DNA of 64,000 bases from Verrucomicrobiota bacterium (GCA_018240015.1 JAFEGJ010000006.1:15074-79073); one strand, 5' to 3'. Counted from the stretch's first letter, positions 16,722-26,162 are shown. The notes: generated from the sequence alone by a model not told the origin. Made by a program: numbers and translations.

Positions 16722-19546
16722 CGGATCATCTTGATGATTTGTTTAAGAGGCTTGTCTTCCGTGCGAAAATGCTTCTTTTTTTTCTGCACAGGAGGAGGGT
16801 CTTCGCTTTCAGAGGTAGTTTTATCCCACGGGAAGGGCTTTTTAGCAGCAGGCGTTTTGGCATCGCCGTCAGGCAATGGCCCTAGCTTATTGACGAGCTC
16901 ACCGAGGAGGGCTCCCGCAGGGCCACCGAGCGCGCCTCCAGCGACAGCTTTTTTCTGCCAAATCATCAGGGCGGCAACTTTTGCGGTGGCAGCGCCGGAG
17001 TTGATTTTGACGTTATCCAATGTACCCGTGATGGGAACGTGAAGAACGTACTTTTGGGGAAGATCTTTAATGCCAAAAGCTCTTCTGAGGGCATCAGCGG
17101 TGAGGCCTAAAATCATTTGGACATCATTTTTCGGCAAATCAACTGTGCCCCATAAACAGACATCGAAGGTGTCGGCCAGGAGAATTTCTGTACGCTCCCA
17201 ATCGATAACACCGTTTTTGACATGGAGATCGATGGGGGCAAACCAGAGGTGGAGAGCCTCATTTTTCGAAGGACCAAATTTAAGGATGCCCAGAGTCAGG
17301 CTTAAGTTTCCTTCGTTGCGGCAGGCAATTTTACCCAGTTCGATGCGGGCAGAAGGGATTTGGATTTGATCGAGGCTCATAGGAAAGAGCGGAAGAGAAA
17401 ATCCGTCACTCGGGACTTCAACGGTAATGGGCGCCTCGGCGCTTTCGATGGCCAGATCAAAGAGTTCGCGGCTGAGCTCTGGCGTCATTTGGAGCTGGGC
17501 ATGGAGAGTGTCTTGGAGAGTGAGCACGCCGTTTGTCACGAGGCCTTGGACAGAGGCTTTGGCGGTTTCGCTGGTGAGGTTTAACGTGAGCGGCCCGCTA
17601 CCGTTTTGGATGTTAGCTACGAGGGTGGCATCGATGGTAGGACCCAGAGCAGTCGTCAGGGGAAGGCGGGCTTTACCAAAAGAGCGAGCGATGAGATCGA
17701 GGGCAGGAGTGGGGAACTTTTGCACTTTCATAGAGACTTGTGTATTTTGCTTATCGGGATCGAAAGTCCCTTCAGCTTGGAGGGACCCTTTAGGATGAAC
17801 ATTCGTGCTGAGCTTAAAATCGAGGGGCGCTCCAGGTTTTGCTTGCGAAATTTGCCATTTCAGGTTTTGGATGGTGGTGACTGTGCCGCTTGCTTTTTCG
17901 GTGAAGGAGATTTCGGGGGCGGTCATAACACCTGCGATTTGGATATGGGCAAAGTCGGCGTTTTTTAATGGTAGGGAAAGAGCCGAGATTTGCAGGTCGA
18001 TCTGAGTGTTTTGCGTGAGGGCAAAGGGACCCGGCTTTTGATTGAGCCGGATGTCGAGTTTTTCATAGGTCTCGGGGGTGAGCGTCCAGTTAAGTGTCGC
18101 GGGTTTTAAGAGTTGCAGGATGTCGTTTTTATTTTCGAGCATCGCTGAAAACTTGAGCACGTCGCTGCTTCCCTGCACGGAAATTTGTTGCGAAGCAGGA
18201 GAGGCTTTGCCTTGGAACGCCAAGGAGAGCGGCATATCCAAAATGGGCGCTGTCCACTGGGAGAGCGTGCCGCTAAATTCCGCTGATTTATCTTGGGGCT
18301 GTATGCGGCTCGTCAGTTGCACGGTGGCTCCGCTATATCCCGTTTGTAGATCCACATCGACATAACGGTCTGCTTTTTGGTAGGAGAGGGTGAGGTTGTC
18401 TAAGGTAGCGCTGGGAAGGGCAAGAAGGGGAGTCGAGATGGTCCCTTGGTTTAAATTAGCCATCTTTACGCTTAAATTCAGGGGCTGCAAAAGCTGCTGC
18501 GACTTGGCGAGCACGGTAAATTCTCCCCCCGAAAAATCCTTCGTAGAAATATCGGCGAACCACGGCTCAATTTTTGTCTGCTCGAGGCTGATACCCGTGC
18601 AATCAATGAGCGCCCGGAAAGAAAAGGCTTCTTGTTTATCAAGCGGCAGGGAGAATTCTGGAATAGTGATGTTGAGCTCGACGGGAGCAGTAGAGCCTAC
18701 AAGAGAAGGTGGCAATTTAAGGTAGATACTCGCTGGCGCCGCTAGTGTCACGGTATTGGTATCTGACTGCGTTGCCATTTTCGCGGAAAACTGTGGCGAA
18801 CTAGCGTCGAGATTGACGAGGAATTGATCCGATTTGACATGGAGATCGAGGTTGATATCGATCTTGTCTTGGAGAAGCTCTGCCGGCGCAAACTGGCTGA
18901 GGATTTGGAGCGGAAATTGATGCAATTTTGCCGTCACATCGATTTGAGTGCGGGGAATAAGGCTTCCTTGAACTTGGAGAGTGCCTTGGTCAGAACTTGC
19001 CGAAGCAGTCCCTTCTATTTTGCCGCTCGCATCGCGGTTTAAGGCAACTTCGACGTCTGTCAAAGAAACGGTGGGTAGCTGCGCTGATTTAAAATCAAAC
19101 ATCCCTTGGTGCAGCTGAACATTTCCCGTAAAATCCATGTCAACTGCAGGAACCAGCGACACTTGAGGGACTAAACTTGCTGGCGCTAAAGAGATGGCCC
19201 TGGGTGATGCAGAAGACGCGAATATAGTCGCTTTTGGCTGCTGGATCACGAGATGTCCGACGTCGCGTTTGGTAAGTATTTGCCAGAGTGACGCATCAGT
19301 TGTGAGAGAGGCGCAGGAGAGGAGTTCGTTGTTTTTGGCATCGCGAACATGCAGATTTTGGATGTTTTGGCCCTTCATCCAGCTTAAGTCAATAACATCC
19401 GCTTCGAGATCGACATGGTAAAAGCGGCTGATCATTTTGCTGGCCATGTGTTTGCCCCACGCTGTAGAGAGAATCGAGGGGGCAAAAGCGATCAATAAGA
19501 GAATGCAAACTGCAAGAAGGATGATTAATTTAAGAATAAACTTCAT
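16718..19546 (-). CDS. Large AsmA/TamB-like membrane-anchored envelope protein
   Basis: 942 residues. One N-terminal membrane anchor (FILKLIILLAVCILLLIAFA) precedes a very long region of repetitive beta-strand-rich sequence, mostly in the envelope, as in AsmA-like proteins thought to carry phospholipid between membranes. The C-terminal part (NGVIDWERTEILLADTFD, then VDLPKNDVQM and VPITGTLDNVKI) resembles the conserved AsmA C-terminal module. The last about 50 residues are Lys-rich (PPPVQKKKKHF). It overlaps the NUDIX gene and the amidase gene by 4 nt each, so the three are one operon. Assignment is at fold-family level. Confidence 0.72.
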   Translation of the reverse strand: MKFILKLIILLAVCILLLIAFAPSILSTAWGKHMASKMISRFYHVDLEADVIDLSWMKGQNIQNLHVRDAKNNELLSCASLTTDASLWQILTKRDVGHLVIQQPKATIFASSASPRAISLAPASLVPQVSLVPAVDMDFTGNVQLHQGMFDFKSAQLPTVSLTDVEVALNRDASGKIEGTASASSDQGTLQVQGSLIPRTQIDVTAKLHQFPLQILSQFAPAELLQDKIDINLDLHVKSDQFLVNLDASSPQFSAKMATQSDTNTVTLAAPASIYLKLPPSLVGSTAPVELNITIPEFSLPLDKQEAFSFRALIDCTGISLEQTKIEPWFADISTKDFSGGEFTVLAKSQQLLQPLNLSVKMANLNQGTISTPLLALPSATLDNLTLSYQKADRYVDVDLQTGYSGATVQLTSRIQPQDKSAEFSGTLSQWTAPILDMPLSLAFQGKASPASQQISVQGSSDVLKFSAMLENKNDILQLLKPATLNWTLTPETYEKLDIRLNQKPGPFALTQNTQIDLQISALSLPLKNADFAHIQIAGVMTAPEISFTEKASGTVTTIQNLKWQISQAKPGAPLDFKLSTNVHPKGSLQAEGTFDPDKQNTQVSMKVQKFPTPALDLIARSFGKARLPLTTALGPTIDATLVANIQNGSGPLTLNLTSETAKASVQGLVTNGVLTLQDTLHAQLQMTPELSRELFDLAIESAEAPITVEVPSDGFSLPLFPMSLDQIQIPSARIELGKIACRNEGNLSLTLGILKFGPSKNEALHLWFAPIDLHVKNGVIDWERTEILLADTFDVCLWGTVDLPKNDVQMILGLTADALRRAFGIKDLPQKYVLHVPITGTLDNVKINSGAATAKVAALMIWQKKAVAGGALGGPAGALLGELVNKLGPLPDGDAKTPAAKKPFPWDKTTSESEDPPPVQKKKKHFRTEDKPLKQIIKMIR

Positions 19547-20094
19547 GAAAAATACCTCAAAATAGCAGTGATGGTTTTGGCGTCGCAGATGGTGCCGTCT
19601 TCGATCATTTGTTTGGCAGCTTTGGGCGTGACGATTTTTAAGTCGATGAGATCCGAGTCATCAGCCTGAAGCCGGCTTTCTTCTAAATCTGTTCCCACGA
19701 ATAGATGGACGTATTCCGAGGAAAGCCCCGGTGCCACGAAGATGCCTCCAAGGGGTTTGATTGTGCGGGCTCGGTATCCGATTTCTTCCTGCAGTTCTCT
19801 TTGGGCGCACTCAGCTGCACTTTCTCCGGGCTCAAAGAGTCCCGCGGGAATTTCGATGAGAATGCGATTTGTTGAGCGACGCCATTGCTCTATCAAAACA
19901 ATATTACCGTCTTTGTTGATGGGAAGAACAGCAACAGCCCCAGGATGGACAATGATTTCCCACGTTTTGGGAGGCCTGTCATTTTCGAAAATCACATCGC
20001 GCCGAAGCTTGACGTAAGGGCCGTTATAAATCCATTCTTGATCGATGCGGGCCTTTTTTTCTCGCTGCTCTTGTCCTTCGGCGTTTTTACCCAT
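19543..20094 (-). CDS. NUDIX hydrolase, ADP-ribose pyrophosphatase type
   Basis: 183 residues. The complete Nudix box is present as GLFEPGESAAECAQRELQEE followed by IGY, with REL and EE supplying the metal-binding glutamates. The preceding strand IVLIEQWRRSTN and the following LGGIFVAPGLSSEYVHLFVG match ADP-ribose/NDP-sugar pyrophosphatases, which recycle ADP-ribose to AMP and ribose-5-phosphate. First gene of the NUDIX-AsmA-amidase run. TTGCTT (20126-20131), 17 bp, TATAGT (20103-20108) lies 8 nt before the ATG, with no Shine-Dalgarno. Confidence 0.88.
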   Translation of the reverse strand: MGKNAEGQEQREKKARIDQEWIYNGPYVKLRRDVIFENDRPPKTWEIIVHPGAVAVLPINKDGNIVLIEQWRRSTNRILIEIPAGLFEPGESAAECAQRELQEEIGYRARTIKPLGGIFVAPGLSSEYVHLFVGTDLEESRLQADDSDLIDLKIVTPKAAKQMIEDGTICDAKTITAILRYFS

Positions 20095-20108
20095 AAGCTA
20101 TAACTATA

Positions 20109-21557
20109 TCAAAGCTTTAGGGAGTAAGCAATGACTTCGCCGGCACGCCCTGTCAGCGCGAGAGGCCCTACCTTTTCGCCGGGGAACTCTCCTTTGAGAG
20201 CGCTATAGGTCGATTCGCTGATAAGAATTTGAGTATGAATATCTTTGGTCGCTGCTTGCAACCTTGAGGCGATGTTGACGGTATCTCCGATAGCGGTGTA
20301 TTCCATCCGCTGCTCGGAGCCAATATTGCCGACGACGGCCGCTCCCGTATGGATGCCAATACCGATTTCGAGGCTCGGTTTGCCCTCTTTAAGCCATTTT
20401 TCACTGAGCTTTTTCACCGATTTTTGCATCGCGATCGCCGTGAGGACGGCATTCTTTTCTTGAAGGGGATCATCGAGCGGCGCTCCAAACTCGGCCATCA
20501 GTCCATCGCCAATGAATTTATCAAGCGTTCCCCCATGAGAGAAAATCGCTTCCAGCATCTGTTCAAAGTATTCATTGAGAAGGGCAACGACTTGCTCTGG
20601 GGAGAGCTGCTCGGCCAGATGTGTAAAATGACGGATATCGGCAAAAAGAACCGTGATTTTTTTGCGCTCTCCTTCAAGCTTAGTAGCTGCAGGAGATCTC
20701 ATGATTTTTTCAAAGACCTGTTTTGAAACATATCGTGCAAAGCTGGTTTTTAGCCGTTCGCGCTCCCGCAGTCCTTTTTCCATATCGTTGATCGCCTGGG
20801 CCACATCGCTAAATTCATCGTTTGTCTGAAGATCGAGTTGTTTATTCAGATTGCCTTTTTCTATTTCTTTGACGGTCGCTGTGATTTTAGATAGAGCCGA
20901 TGAAGCCTGGCGAGAGAGAATGGAAGCTGAGATAAACGCGATCAAAAAGGAGGCTAAAAGCCCGGGGATTTCAAAGAGCAGGATCATGTGGCTTTGAGCA
21001 AAAAAATCGCTGGCGCGCATATCCGCCCCAACAGTGGCCACATATTTACCGTCTTTATCTAAAACGGGAGCATAACCACTGAGCCACACACCCCATCTAT
21101 CATAATCGAATTCATCAGGACTGAAGCGCTCTTTAGGATGCATAGCGATGGGTGTGTCTTCAGGATCGGGATCCGGGTCTCCTGCATGAGAAATATCGGG
21201 AGGATTTTCTTCGGCATCGACAGCGTAAATGAGCGCTGAAGGATCTTTCGGACTGAGGGTCAGCGTGTACATATTTTTGATGTAAACATCGCTGCGACGA
21301 TTAGCGTTGCGCGATTTCCTGAGCTGCTCGACTAGGACTTTGTAGGCGTCTTTGTTTTCATCTTCTCGTGATTTAATTTGCTTTAAGAGTTCGGGATCGA
21401 TATTCGCCGCTGTCGTTGCAGCAACGCTTAAAACCTTGCTTTGCATTTCATGGAAAATATAATCTTGTACTTCGCCATAGACAACGCCGAGTGCAATGAT
21501 CGTACTAATGCCTGCAACGGAGAAAAATCCGAGGTAGAGTTTTGTGCGGTACTTCAC
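20109..21557 (-). CDS. Membrane-bound class III adenylate/guanylate cyclase with HAMP domain
   Basis: 482 residues. N-terminal transmembrane helix (about 8-27), a periplasmic sensor region of about 170 residues with an acidic patch (AGDPDPDPEDTP), a second helix (about 195-215), a HAMP linker (SALSKITATVKEIEKGNLNK), then a catalytic domain. Metal-binding aspartates are in FADIRHFT and FIGDGLMAEFG. The purine-recognition lysine is in LDKFIGDG, and YTAIGDTVN with NIASRLQ supplies the transition-state Asn and Arg. The Thr before AIGD fits class IIIb adenylate cyclases. All residues needed for activity appear present. Likely makes cAMP in response to an envelope signal; no cAMP-binding effector is in the window. 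Confidence 0.88.
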   Translation of the reverse strand: MKYRTKLYLGFFSVAGISTIIALGVVYGEVQDYIFHEMQSKVLSVAATTAANIDPELLKQIKSREDENKDAYKVLVEQLRKSRNANRRSDVYIKNMYTLTLSPKDPSALIYAVDAEENPPDISHAGDPDPDPEDTPIAMHPKERFSPDEFDYDRWGVWLSGYAPVLDKDGKYVATVGADMRASDFFAQSHMILLFEIPGLLASFLIAFISASILSRQASSALSKITATVKEIEKGNLNKQLDLQTNDEFSDVAQAINDMEKGLRERERLKTSFARYVSKQVFEKIMRSPAATKLEGERKKITVLFADIRHFTHLAEQLSPEQVVALLNEYFEQMLEAIFSHGGTLDKFIGDGLMAEFGAPLDDPLQEKNAVLTAIAMQKSVKKLSEKWLKEGKPSLEIGIGIHTGAAVVGNIGSEQRMEYTAIGDTVNIASRLQAATKDIHTQILISESTYSALKGEFPGEKVGPLALTGRAGEVIAYSLKL

Positions 21558-21571
21558 ATCCGCACGTTAAC

Positions 21572-22183
21572 TTAATTCGTATTTGAAGTCTCTTCTTCTT
21601 TATCGAGATTATGATGAATTACTTGCTTTTTTTCTTGGTGCTTAGGAACTTCAATAGGTTTTTGCTCTTCTTCATCTAAAGATCGGCAATGCATTTTTAG
21701 AGCTCGTGAAAAAGCAATAGTTGTTTCAATACCATCATCATCATTAGGTTTCGGATTAAATTTCTTTCGGACTTCAGAGCCGTTTTTCACATAACAGAGT
21801 TGGCATTTAATTTTTCCACTTGTAAAAAGCGCCTCTCGTGATCTTTCTTCGGTGATGCGCCGAGGATCTAGGATAAAGCGTGATTTAATACCCTGCGCTA
21901 AATCTTTTTCGCTAAGGCCGAGAGCTTCTTCCATTGTGATGGTAAATTCCGTAAGATCTTTGATCTCATCGCCATGGCTTTCGAGCAGCGCGAAAACCCT
22001 ATTCTTAAAATCCTGATCTAAATTATCGATCGAAACTTCTCGAAATTTATCATCGCCTGGACCTTTGAATCGCAATTTCGTAATAACCCAGTCTCTATCA
22101 GCGACGTGGAGAGCGCCTTGCTGGTCTCCGAATGTCATTGTAGTTACTGGTGGGCGAGCTACATTATTATTAGTTTGTTCCAT
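21572..22183 (-). CDS. Hypothetical charged protein
   Basis: 203 residues, not recognised. No signal peptide or membrane segment. A central region is acidic/helical (LLESHGDEIKDLTEFTITMEEALGL), followed by a CQLC pair and a Lys/Glu-rich tail (EEEQKPIEVPKHQEKKQ). The start is well defined by GAGGAAACT before the ATG. It lies 14 nt upstream of the cyclase on the same strand and could be co-transcribed with it. Its soluble, low-complexity tail is in the style of secreted chlamydial proteins, but nothing proves that. Confidence 0.6.
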   Translation of the reverse strand: MEQTNNNVARPPVTTMTFGDQQGALHVADRDWVITKLRFKGPGDDKFREVSIDNLDQDFKNRVFALLESHGDEIKDLTEFTITMEEALGLSEKDLAQGIKSRFILDPRRITEERSREALFTSGKIKCQLCYVKNGSEVRKKFNPKPNDDDGIETTIAFSRALKMHCRSLDEEEQKPIEVPKHQEKKQVIHHNLDKEEETSNTN

Positions 22184-22290
22184 AGTTTCCTCAGCTACTA
22201 TTATATATTATTTTAATATCTTAGTCAATCAAAGAAAACACCTTAACTTATTCAAAAAGAGTTGGTTAGAGGCGTCTAATTTACAAGGAC

Positions 22291-24117
22291 TTACTCAACG
22301 GTCACAGACTTAGCTAGATTGCGGGGTTGATCGATATCCGTCCCCCTAATCCGCGCTATAAAATAAGCGAGGAGCTGGCAAGCCACGGAATAAGGGATCG
22401 TGGCGAGTTCATTGCAGATCGAGGGGATATAGAGCACTTCGTCGGCGACTCTTTCGACTTCTTCCGATCCTTCAAAAGCGATCGCAAGCAGGGGACCGCC
22501 GCGGGCTTTAATTTCAGAGAGGTTGCTGAGGGTTTTCTCATAGGTAAGGCCACTTCCGCACAGGCCAATCACGGCAAGGTCGGGATTGATGAGAGCGATG
22601 GGGCCGTGTTTCATTTCGCCAGCGGGATAGGCTGTGGCGTTGAGATAGGAGATTTCTTTGAGCTTCAGTGCCGCTTCAAGGGCAGTAACATACATGTAGT
22701 GCCGGCCCAAAAAGAAAAAGTGTTCAAAACGGGCATATTTTTCAGCGAGCTCGGCAATTTTATCTTTTTGCTGCAGGACGGCTTCAACGACTTGAGGGAG
22801 TCTCTTAATTTCGGATAAAAAGGCTTGTCCTTCCTCGGCACTGATGTGGCGCAGTCTTCCCATGAGAAGAGTAAAGAGTGAAAGGACTGTAATCTGACTG
22901 GTGAATGCCTTTGTAGAACAAACGCTGATTTCAGGGCCTGCACGCAGGAAAATCACACCATCGGCTTCTCTCGTGAGGGTAGAGTTGCGGACATTGCAGA
23001 TGCCAAGAACTTTGGCGCCTTTGCGCTTCACTTCTCTTACGGCTGCAATCGTATCGAGCGTTTCTCCCGATTGGCTAATCGCAATAACGAGTGTGTCTTC
23101 GGAAATAATGGGATTGCGATAGCGGAACTCAGAGGCAATTTCTGCATGGGTGGGGATGCGGGCTTTGTCTTCGAGAAGAAGGGCTGCGAGGGATCCGGCA
23201 TGCCAAGAGGTACCACATGCTAAAATCAAGATCCTTTTGACGGATTGGAGTTCTTGGGGACTGAAGGCAAAGTTTTCAAACTCCACTGTGCCAAATTCTT
23301 CGATGAAACGGCTATGGATCGCTTTTGTGATGGTCTGGCCCTGCTCAAAGATCTCTTTAAGCATGAAGTGCTCAAAACCTTCTTTGGATTGACTCATGTT
23401 TTCAAGGGTGAGTTTTTCGACGACTTTTTCGATGCGCGCAAAGCTGCCATCAAACACTTCGATTTGATCGGAGCGGACTACAGCAATTTCGTCATTTTTC
23501 AGGAAAATGACATCGAGATCGGTATGAGCAAAGGCATTTGGATCGGAAGAAATAAAGCATTCTTGTGTATGGGGACGGTGGCCAATGGCGAGGGGATTTT
23601 CTCTAGCTGATGTGATGATATAGTCGTCATGATTTTTATGGATGGCGGCGATGGCCCAAAAACCTTGCAGCAGCGAAATAGCGCGCTGAAAGGCCGCAAT
23701 AAAGTCGTCTTCGTAGAAGTGGGCGATGAGCTGAGCGATCACCTCAGAATCGGTATCGGAGCGGAACGTCACTCCTTCATTTTTGAGCATTTCACGGAGC
23801 TGGTGGTGGTTTTCGATGATGCCATTGTGCACGACGGCGATATGGAGATGCTGATCGAAATGGGGATGGGCGTTGTCCTTCGAGGGCGCTCCGTGGGTGG
23901 CCCAACGGGTATGGGCAATGGCAAGGTCCAATTTTTTTGGAACCCAAGCTTGCTCGAGGTTTCGGATCTTTCCGACTTCTTTACAGTAGAGCAGCTCGCC
24001 ATCAACGATGCCGGCAAGCCCTGCAGAATCATAACCCCGATATTCTAGTTTTTTGAGTCCTGTGAGGCAAATATCGGCTGCATCATCAGGACCTATGTAC
24101 CCAAAAATTCCACACAT
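22291..24117 (-). CDS. glmS: Glutamine-fructose-6-phosphate aminotransferase (isomerizing) GlmS
   Basis: 608 residues, the full family length. Class II glutamine amidotransferase domain begins MCGIFGYIG with the N-terminal catalytic Cys2, followed by HTRWATHG. Two SIS sugar-isomerase domains follow (ACGTSWHAG with SQSGET; then FFLGRHYMYVTALEAALKLK), and the protein ends in the typical QPRNLAKSVTVE. It makes glucosamine-6-phosphate, the entry to UDP-GlcNAc for LPS and peptidoglycan, and so connects with the amidase in this window. No glmS ribozyme-like leader is seen: the next gene begins 45 nt away, divergently. Confidence 0.97.
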   Translation of the reverse strand: MCGIFGYIGPDDAADICLTGLKKLEYRGYDSAGLAGIVDGELLYCKEVGKIRNLEQAWVPKKLDLAIAHTRWATHGAPSKDNAHPHFDQHLHIAVVHNGIIENHHQLREMLKNEGVTFRSDTDSEVIAQLIAHFYEDDFIAAFQRAISLLQGFWAIAAIHKNHDDYIITSARENPLAIGHRPHTQECFISSDPNAFAHTDLDVIFLKNDEIAVVRSDQIEVFDGSFARIEKVVEKLTLENMSQSKEGFEHFMLKEIFEQGQTITKAIHSRFIEEFGTVEFENFAFSPQELQSVKRILILACGTSWHAGSLAALLLEDKARIPTHAEIASEFRYRNPIISEDTLVIAISQSGETLDTIAAVREVKRKGAKVLGICNVRNSTLTREADGVIFLRAGPEISVCSTKAFTSQITVLSLFTLLMGRLRHISAEEGQAFLSEIKRLPQVVEAVLQQKDKIAELAEKYARFEHFFFLGRHYMYVTALEAALKLKEISYLNATAYPAGEMKHGPIALINPDLAVIGLCGSGLTYEKTLSNLSEIKARGGPLLAIAFEGSEEVERVADEVLYIPSICNELATIPYSVACQLLAYFIARIRGTDIDQPRNLAKSVTVE

Positions 24118-24161
24118 GGTATAGCTCGTTTTAACCTAAGGATATAGAGGCGGGCTTGAAA

Positions 24162-24668
24162 ATGCAAAAGAATTTATCTCCCAAAACTGTTGCTGAGTCG
24201 GTAGTCGAAAATCATACATATAAAATTTTTCCTAATGACCTCAACTCATATGGTACGGCCTTTGGGGGCATGATCTTGGCTATTTGCGACCGGGTGGCAT
24301 TGGTGGTGGCCGAGCGGCACAGCAAGCGTACCTGTGTCACCGCTTCAATCGATTCGGTCCATTTTCTCCAGCCTGCGGGGCAAGGGGACATCCTTCTTTT
24401 CAAGGCAGCCATTAACCACGCCTGGAAAACTTCCATGGAGATCGGCGTTAGAGTCGATGCGGAGCACTATGTGACGGGGGAGAAGAGGCATATCTTATCG
24501 GCCTATTTTACCTTTGTTGCCTTAGATGAGAATAAAAAGCCGGTAGAAGTTGCGAAAGTTCTCCCTAAAACCTCTCTAGAAAAGAGGCGCTTTCAGGAGG
24601 CGATTGACCGTCGTGAAGTGAGAATCCAAGAGGCGAAAGAACGGAAGAGAAAGCGTGCAGGTGGATAG
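24162..24668 (+). CDS. Acyl-CoA thioesterase, hotdog fold
   Basis: 168 residues from the ATG at 24162 (a TTG two codons earlier is also open). A YciA/BFIT-type hotdog thioesterase: NDLNSYGTAFGGMILAICDR contains the helix and acidic catalytic residue, and ASIDSVHFLQPAGQGDIL is the conserved second strand pair. The C terminus is a Lys/Arg-rich helix (RREVRIQEAKERKRKRAGG). Hydrolyses acyl-CoA esters in the cytosol. Divergent from glmS. Confidence 0.87.
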   Translation: MQKNLSPKTVAESVVENHTYKIFPNDLNSYGTAFGGMILAICDRVALVVAERHSKRTCVTASIDSVHFLQPAGQGDILLFKAAINHAWKTSMEIGVRVDAEHYVTGEKRHILSAYFTFVALDENKKPVEVAKVLPKTSLEKRRFQEAIDRREVRIQEAKERKRKRAGG

Positions 24669-24681
24669 TTATAGGCGAAGA

Positions 24682-25302
24682 CTATTCTTCGACTGACGAA
24701 GTACCATCGTATTCAGCAGAACCATCATCATCAGACTTAAGCACTATGACATCGGTAATTCTGCCTTCTACCCATGTGCACTTAAAGCCACTTTTCTCTA
24801 AATCTTTCTGGCATTTAGTAAAATCGACTTTGGGATGTTTTATCAAGATTTCGACGATTTCTCGATGTCCATTTTTTAAAGCAGATTGAAAGAGATTATG
24901 CTCAGATATCGTGGGGTCAATTCTCAGATCGCTTTGCAATATTTTAGCCAGCGTTTTGTTCCCAGATCGAGCTGTGTCATACATGACACAATCAATAAAT
25001 TTTGCTATCCGGGGATCATTAAGTAGCAACGAAAGACGGGTTGTATTATGACATACAGGGATTACATTCCAAAACATCTGTTGGAACCATATCTGTGGGT
25101 TTAAGAGTAATTTTCCGCCACCCATATCTGTAAAAGCATAGGCCGTAATGTTCTTAAATTGTTTGCTAACACACTTGAGAGAATCAAAGTCGTTAGGATC
25201 TAAATAGGATAGAATTTGGAGAAAAGGTCCATTGGGTATCTTAAATAGCCAATGCCTTTCATCTTCGCACCCGTTAATTTTATTAAGATTACAATTTTCC
25301 AT
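24682..25302 (-). CDS. F-box protein with ankyrin-like repeat, candidate secreted effector
   Basis: 206 residues. Residues 20-55 (KIPNGPFLQILSYLDPNDF, then DSLKCVSKQFKNITAYAF) match the eukaryotic F-box consensus (LP, ILSYLD, CK.F). About residues 135-160 (NLFQSALKNGHREIVEILIK) read as one ankyrin repeat, and the C terminus is acidic. F-box proteins recruit substrates to eukaryotic SCF ubiquitin ligases, so the expected site of action is the host cell after secretion. No secretion signal can be read directly. It lies 5 nt downstream of a second F-box gene on the same strand and the pair is probably one operon. AT-rich compared with glmS. Confidence 0.75.
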   Translation of the reverse strand: MENCNLNKINGCEDERHWLFKIPNGPFLQILSYLDPNDFDSLKCVSKQFKNITAYAFTDMGGGKLLLNPQIWFQQMFWNVIPVCHNTTRLSLLLNDPRIAKFIDCVMYDTARSGNKTLAKILQSDLRIDPTISEHNLFQSALKNGHREIVEILIKHPKVDFTKCQKDLEKSGFKCTWVEGRITDVIVLKSDDDGSAEYDGTSSVEE

Positions 25303-25307
25303 AATTA

Positions 25308-26114
25308 TTATAAGGTTTTGTAGTAAACAATTTCCTGAGCTTCCTCAAATGAAAGTGACTGAGTGGTCATACATTCATGTAATTTATTCGGCAATTTTGC
25401 GTATTCCTCAGAATCAGGAGATACGCGCTGTAAAAGTTGGGGAGGATTCTTGGTTTTTTTGGCTAATTTTTTTAGTTCTTCAAGGTTAGCCACTCGACAT
25501 TTCGAATCTATCAAAATTTTATCAATTTTTAGCTCAAAAATCTCGGGACACAAAACTACTTGCAACAATTTAATATCATTGGTTTGAATATGCAATTTCC
25601 TTAAATTACTCATCTTTTTCAGCTCTGATGGAACAATAAAAGTATACGCTAAGGAGTCTGCAGTTTTAGATCTATGATGTTTTTCTACTTTTAAATTTAG
25701 ATGATCAAGTTGCTTACAGAGTTTAGGATTGGCATCCAAGTCAGGAAATGTTTCTAATAACTCAAAAGGACTCAATTTAAATGTTTCGAGAGCTGTATCC
25801 CAAACTCCGCACTTAAACACTAAAAGACTGTCAGTCGCGAATACGGATTTTAAAACCTTCAAAGAAGAGGTTGCTTGATCTGAATTATGCTTTAGATAAG
25901 AAGTAAAGGCTCTTTTCATGCCTTTAACATCTTCAGAACCGAAGACCTCCTTAAGATAAGCTAGTACAAAAGTTCTAAAACTTCTATCGACCCCGGATAA
26001 TCTGGCTATATCCTCTATGGAAAGCAAGTCGATGATTTTTTCTGCTGGCCCAGAAGGAATAGAAATAATTTCAGGACTTTTTACTACTAAGTTAGGTAAA
26101 TTTATTATATTCAT
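25308..26114 (-). CDS. Second F-box-like protein, candidate secreted effector
   Basis: 268 residues. An F-box-like segment occupies about residues 18-58 (ISIPSGPAEKIIDLLSIED, then IARLSGVDRSFRTFVLAYL). A later part (KMSNLRKLHIQTNDIKLLQ, then CPEIFELKIDKILI) resembles degenerate leucine-rich repeats, a common partner of F-boxes. First gene of the two-gene F-box operon. TATAAT at 26122-26127 ends 7 nt before the ATG, with only a weak -35 (TAGTAA). Weaker than its neighbour, but the shared domain supports a common role in hijacking host ubiquitination. Confidence 0.65.
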   Translation of the reverse strand: MNIINLPNLVVKSPEIISIPSGPAEKIIDLLSIEDIARLSGVDRSFRTFVLAYLKEVFGSEDVKGMKRAFTSYLKHNSDQATSSLKVLKSVFATDSLLVFKCGVWDTALETFKLSPFELLETFPDLDANPKLCKQLDHLNLKVEKHHRSKTADSLAYTFIVPSELKKMSNLRKLHIQTNDIKLLQVVLCPEIFELKIDKILIDSKCRVANLEELKKLAKKTKNPPQLLQRVSPDSEEYAKLPNKLHECMTTQSLSFEEAQEIVYYKTL

Positions 26115-26162
26115 AGTAAAAATTATAACATAATAAAATATTTATTACTATTAAATTTTAAA

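Noticed and set aside
24156-24161. TTG start for the thioesterase
   Set aside because: An ATG follows two codons later and nothing favours the TTG.
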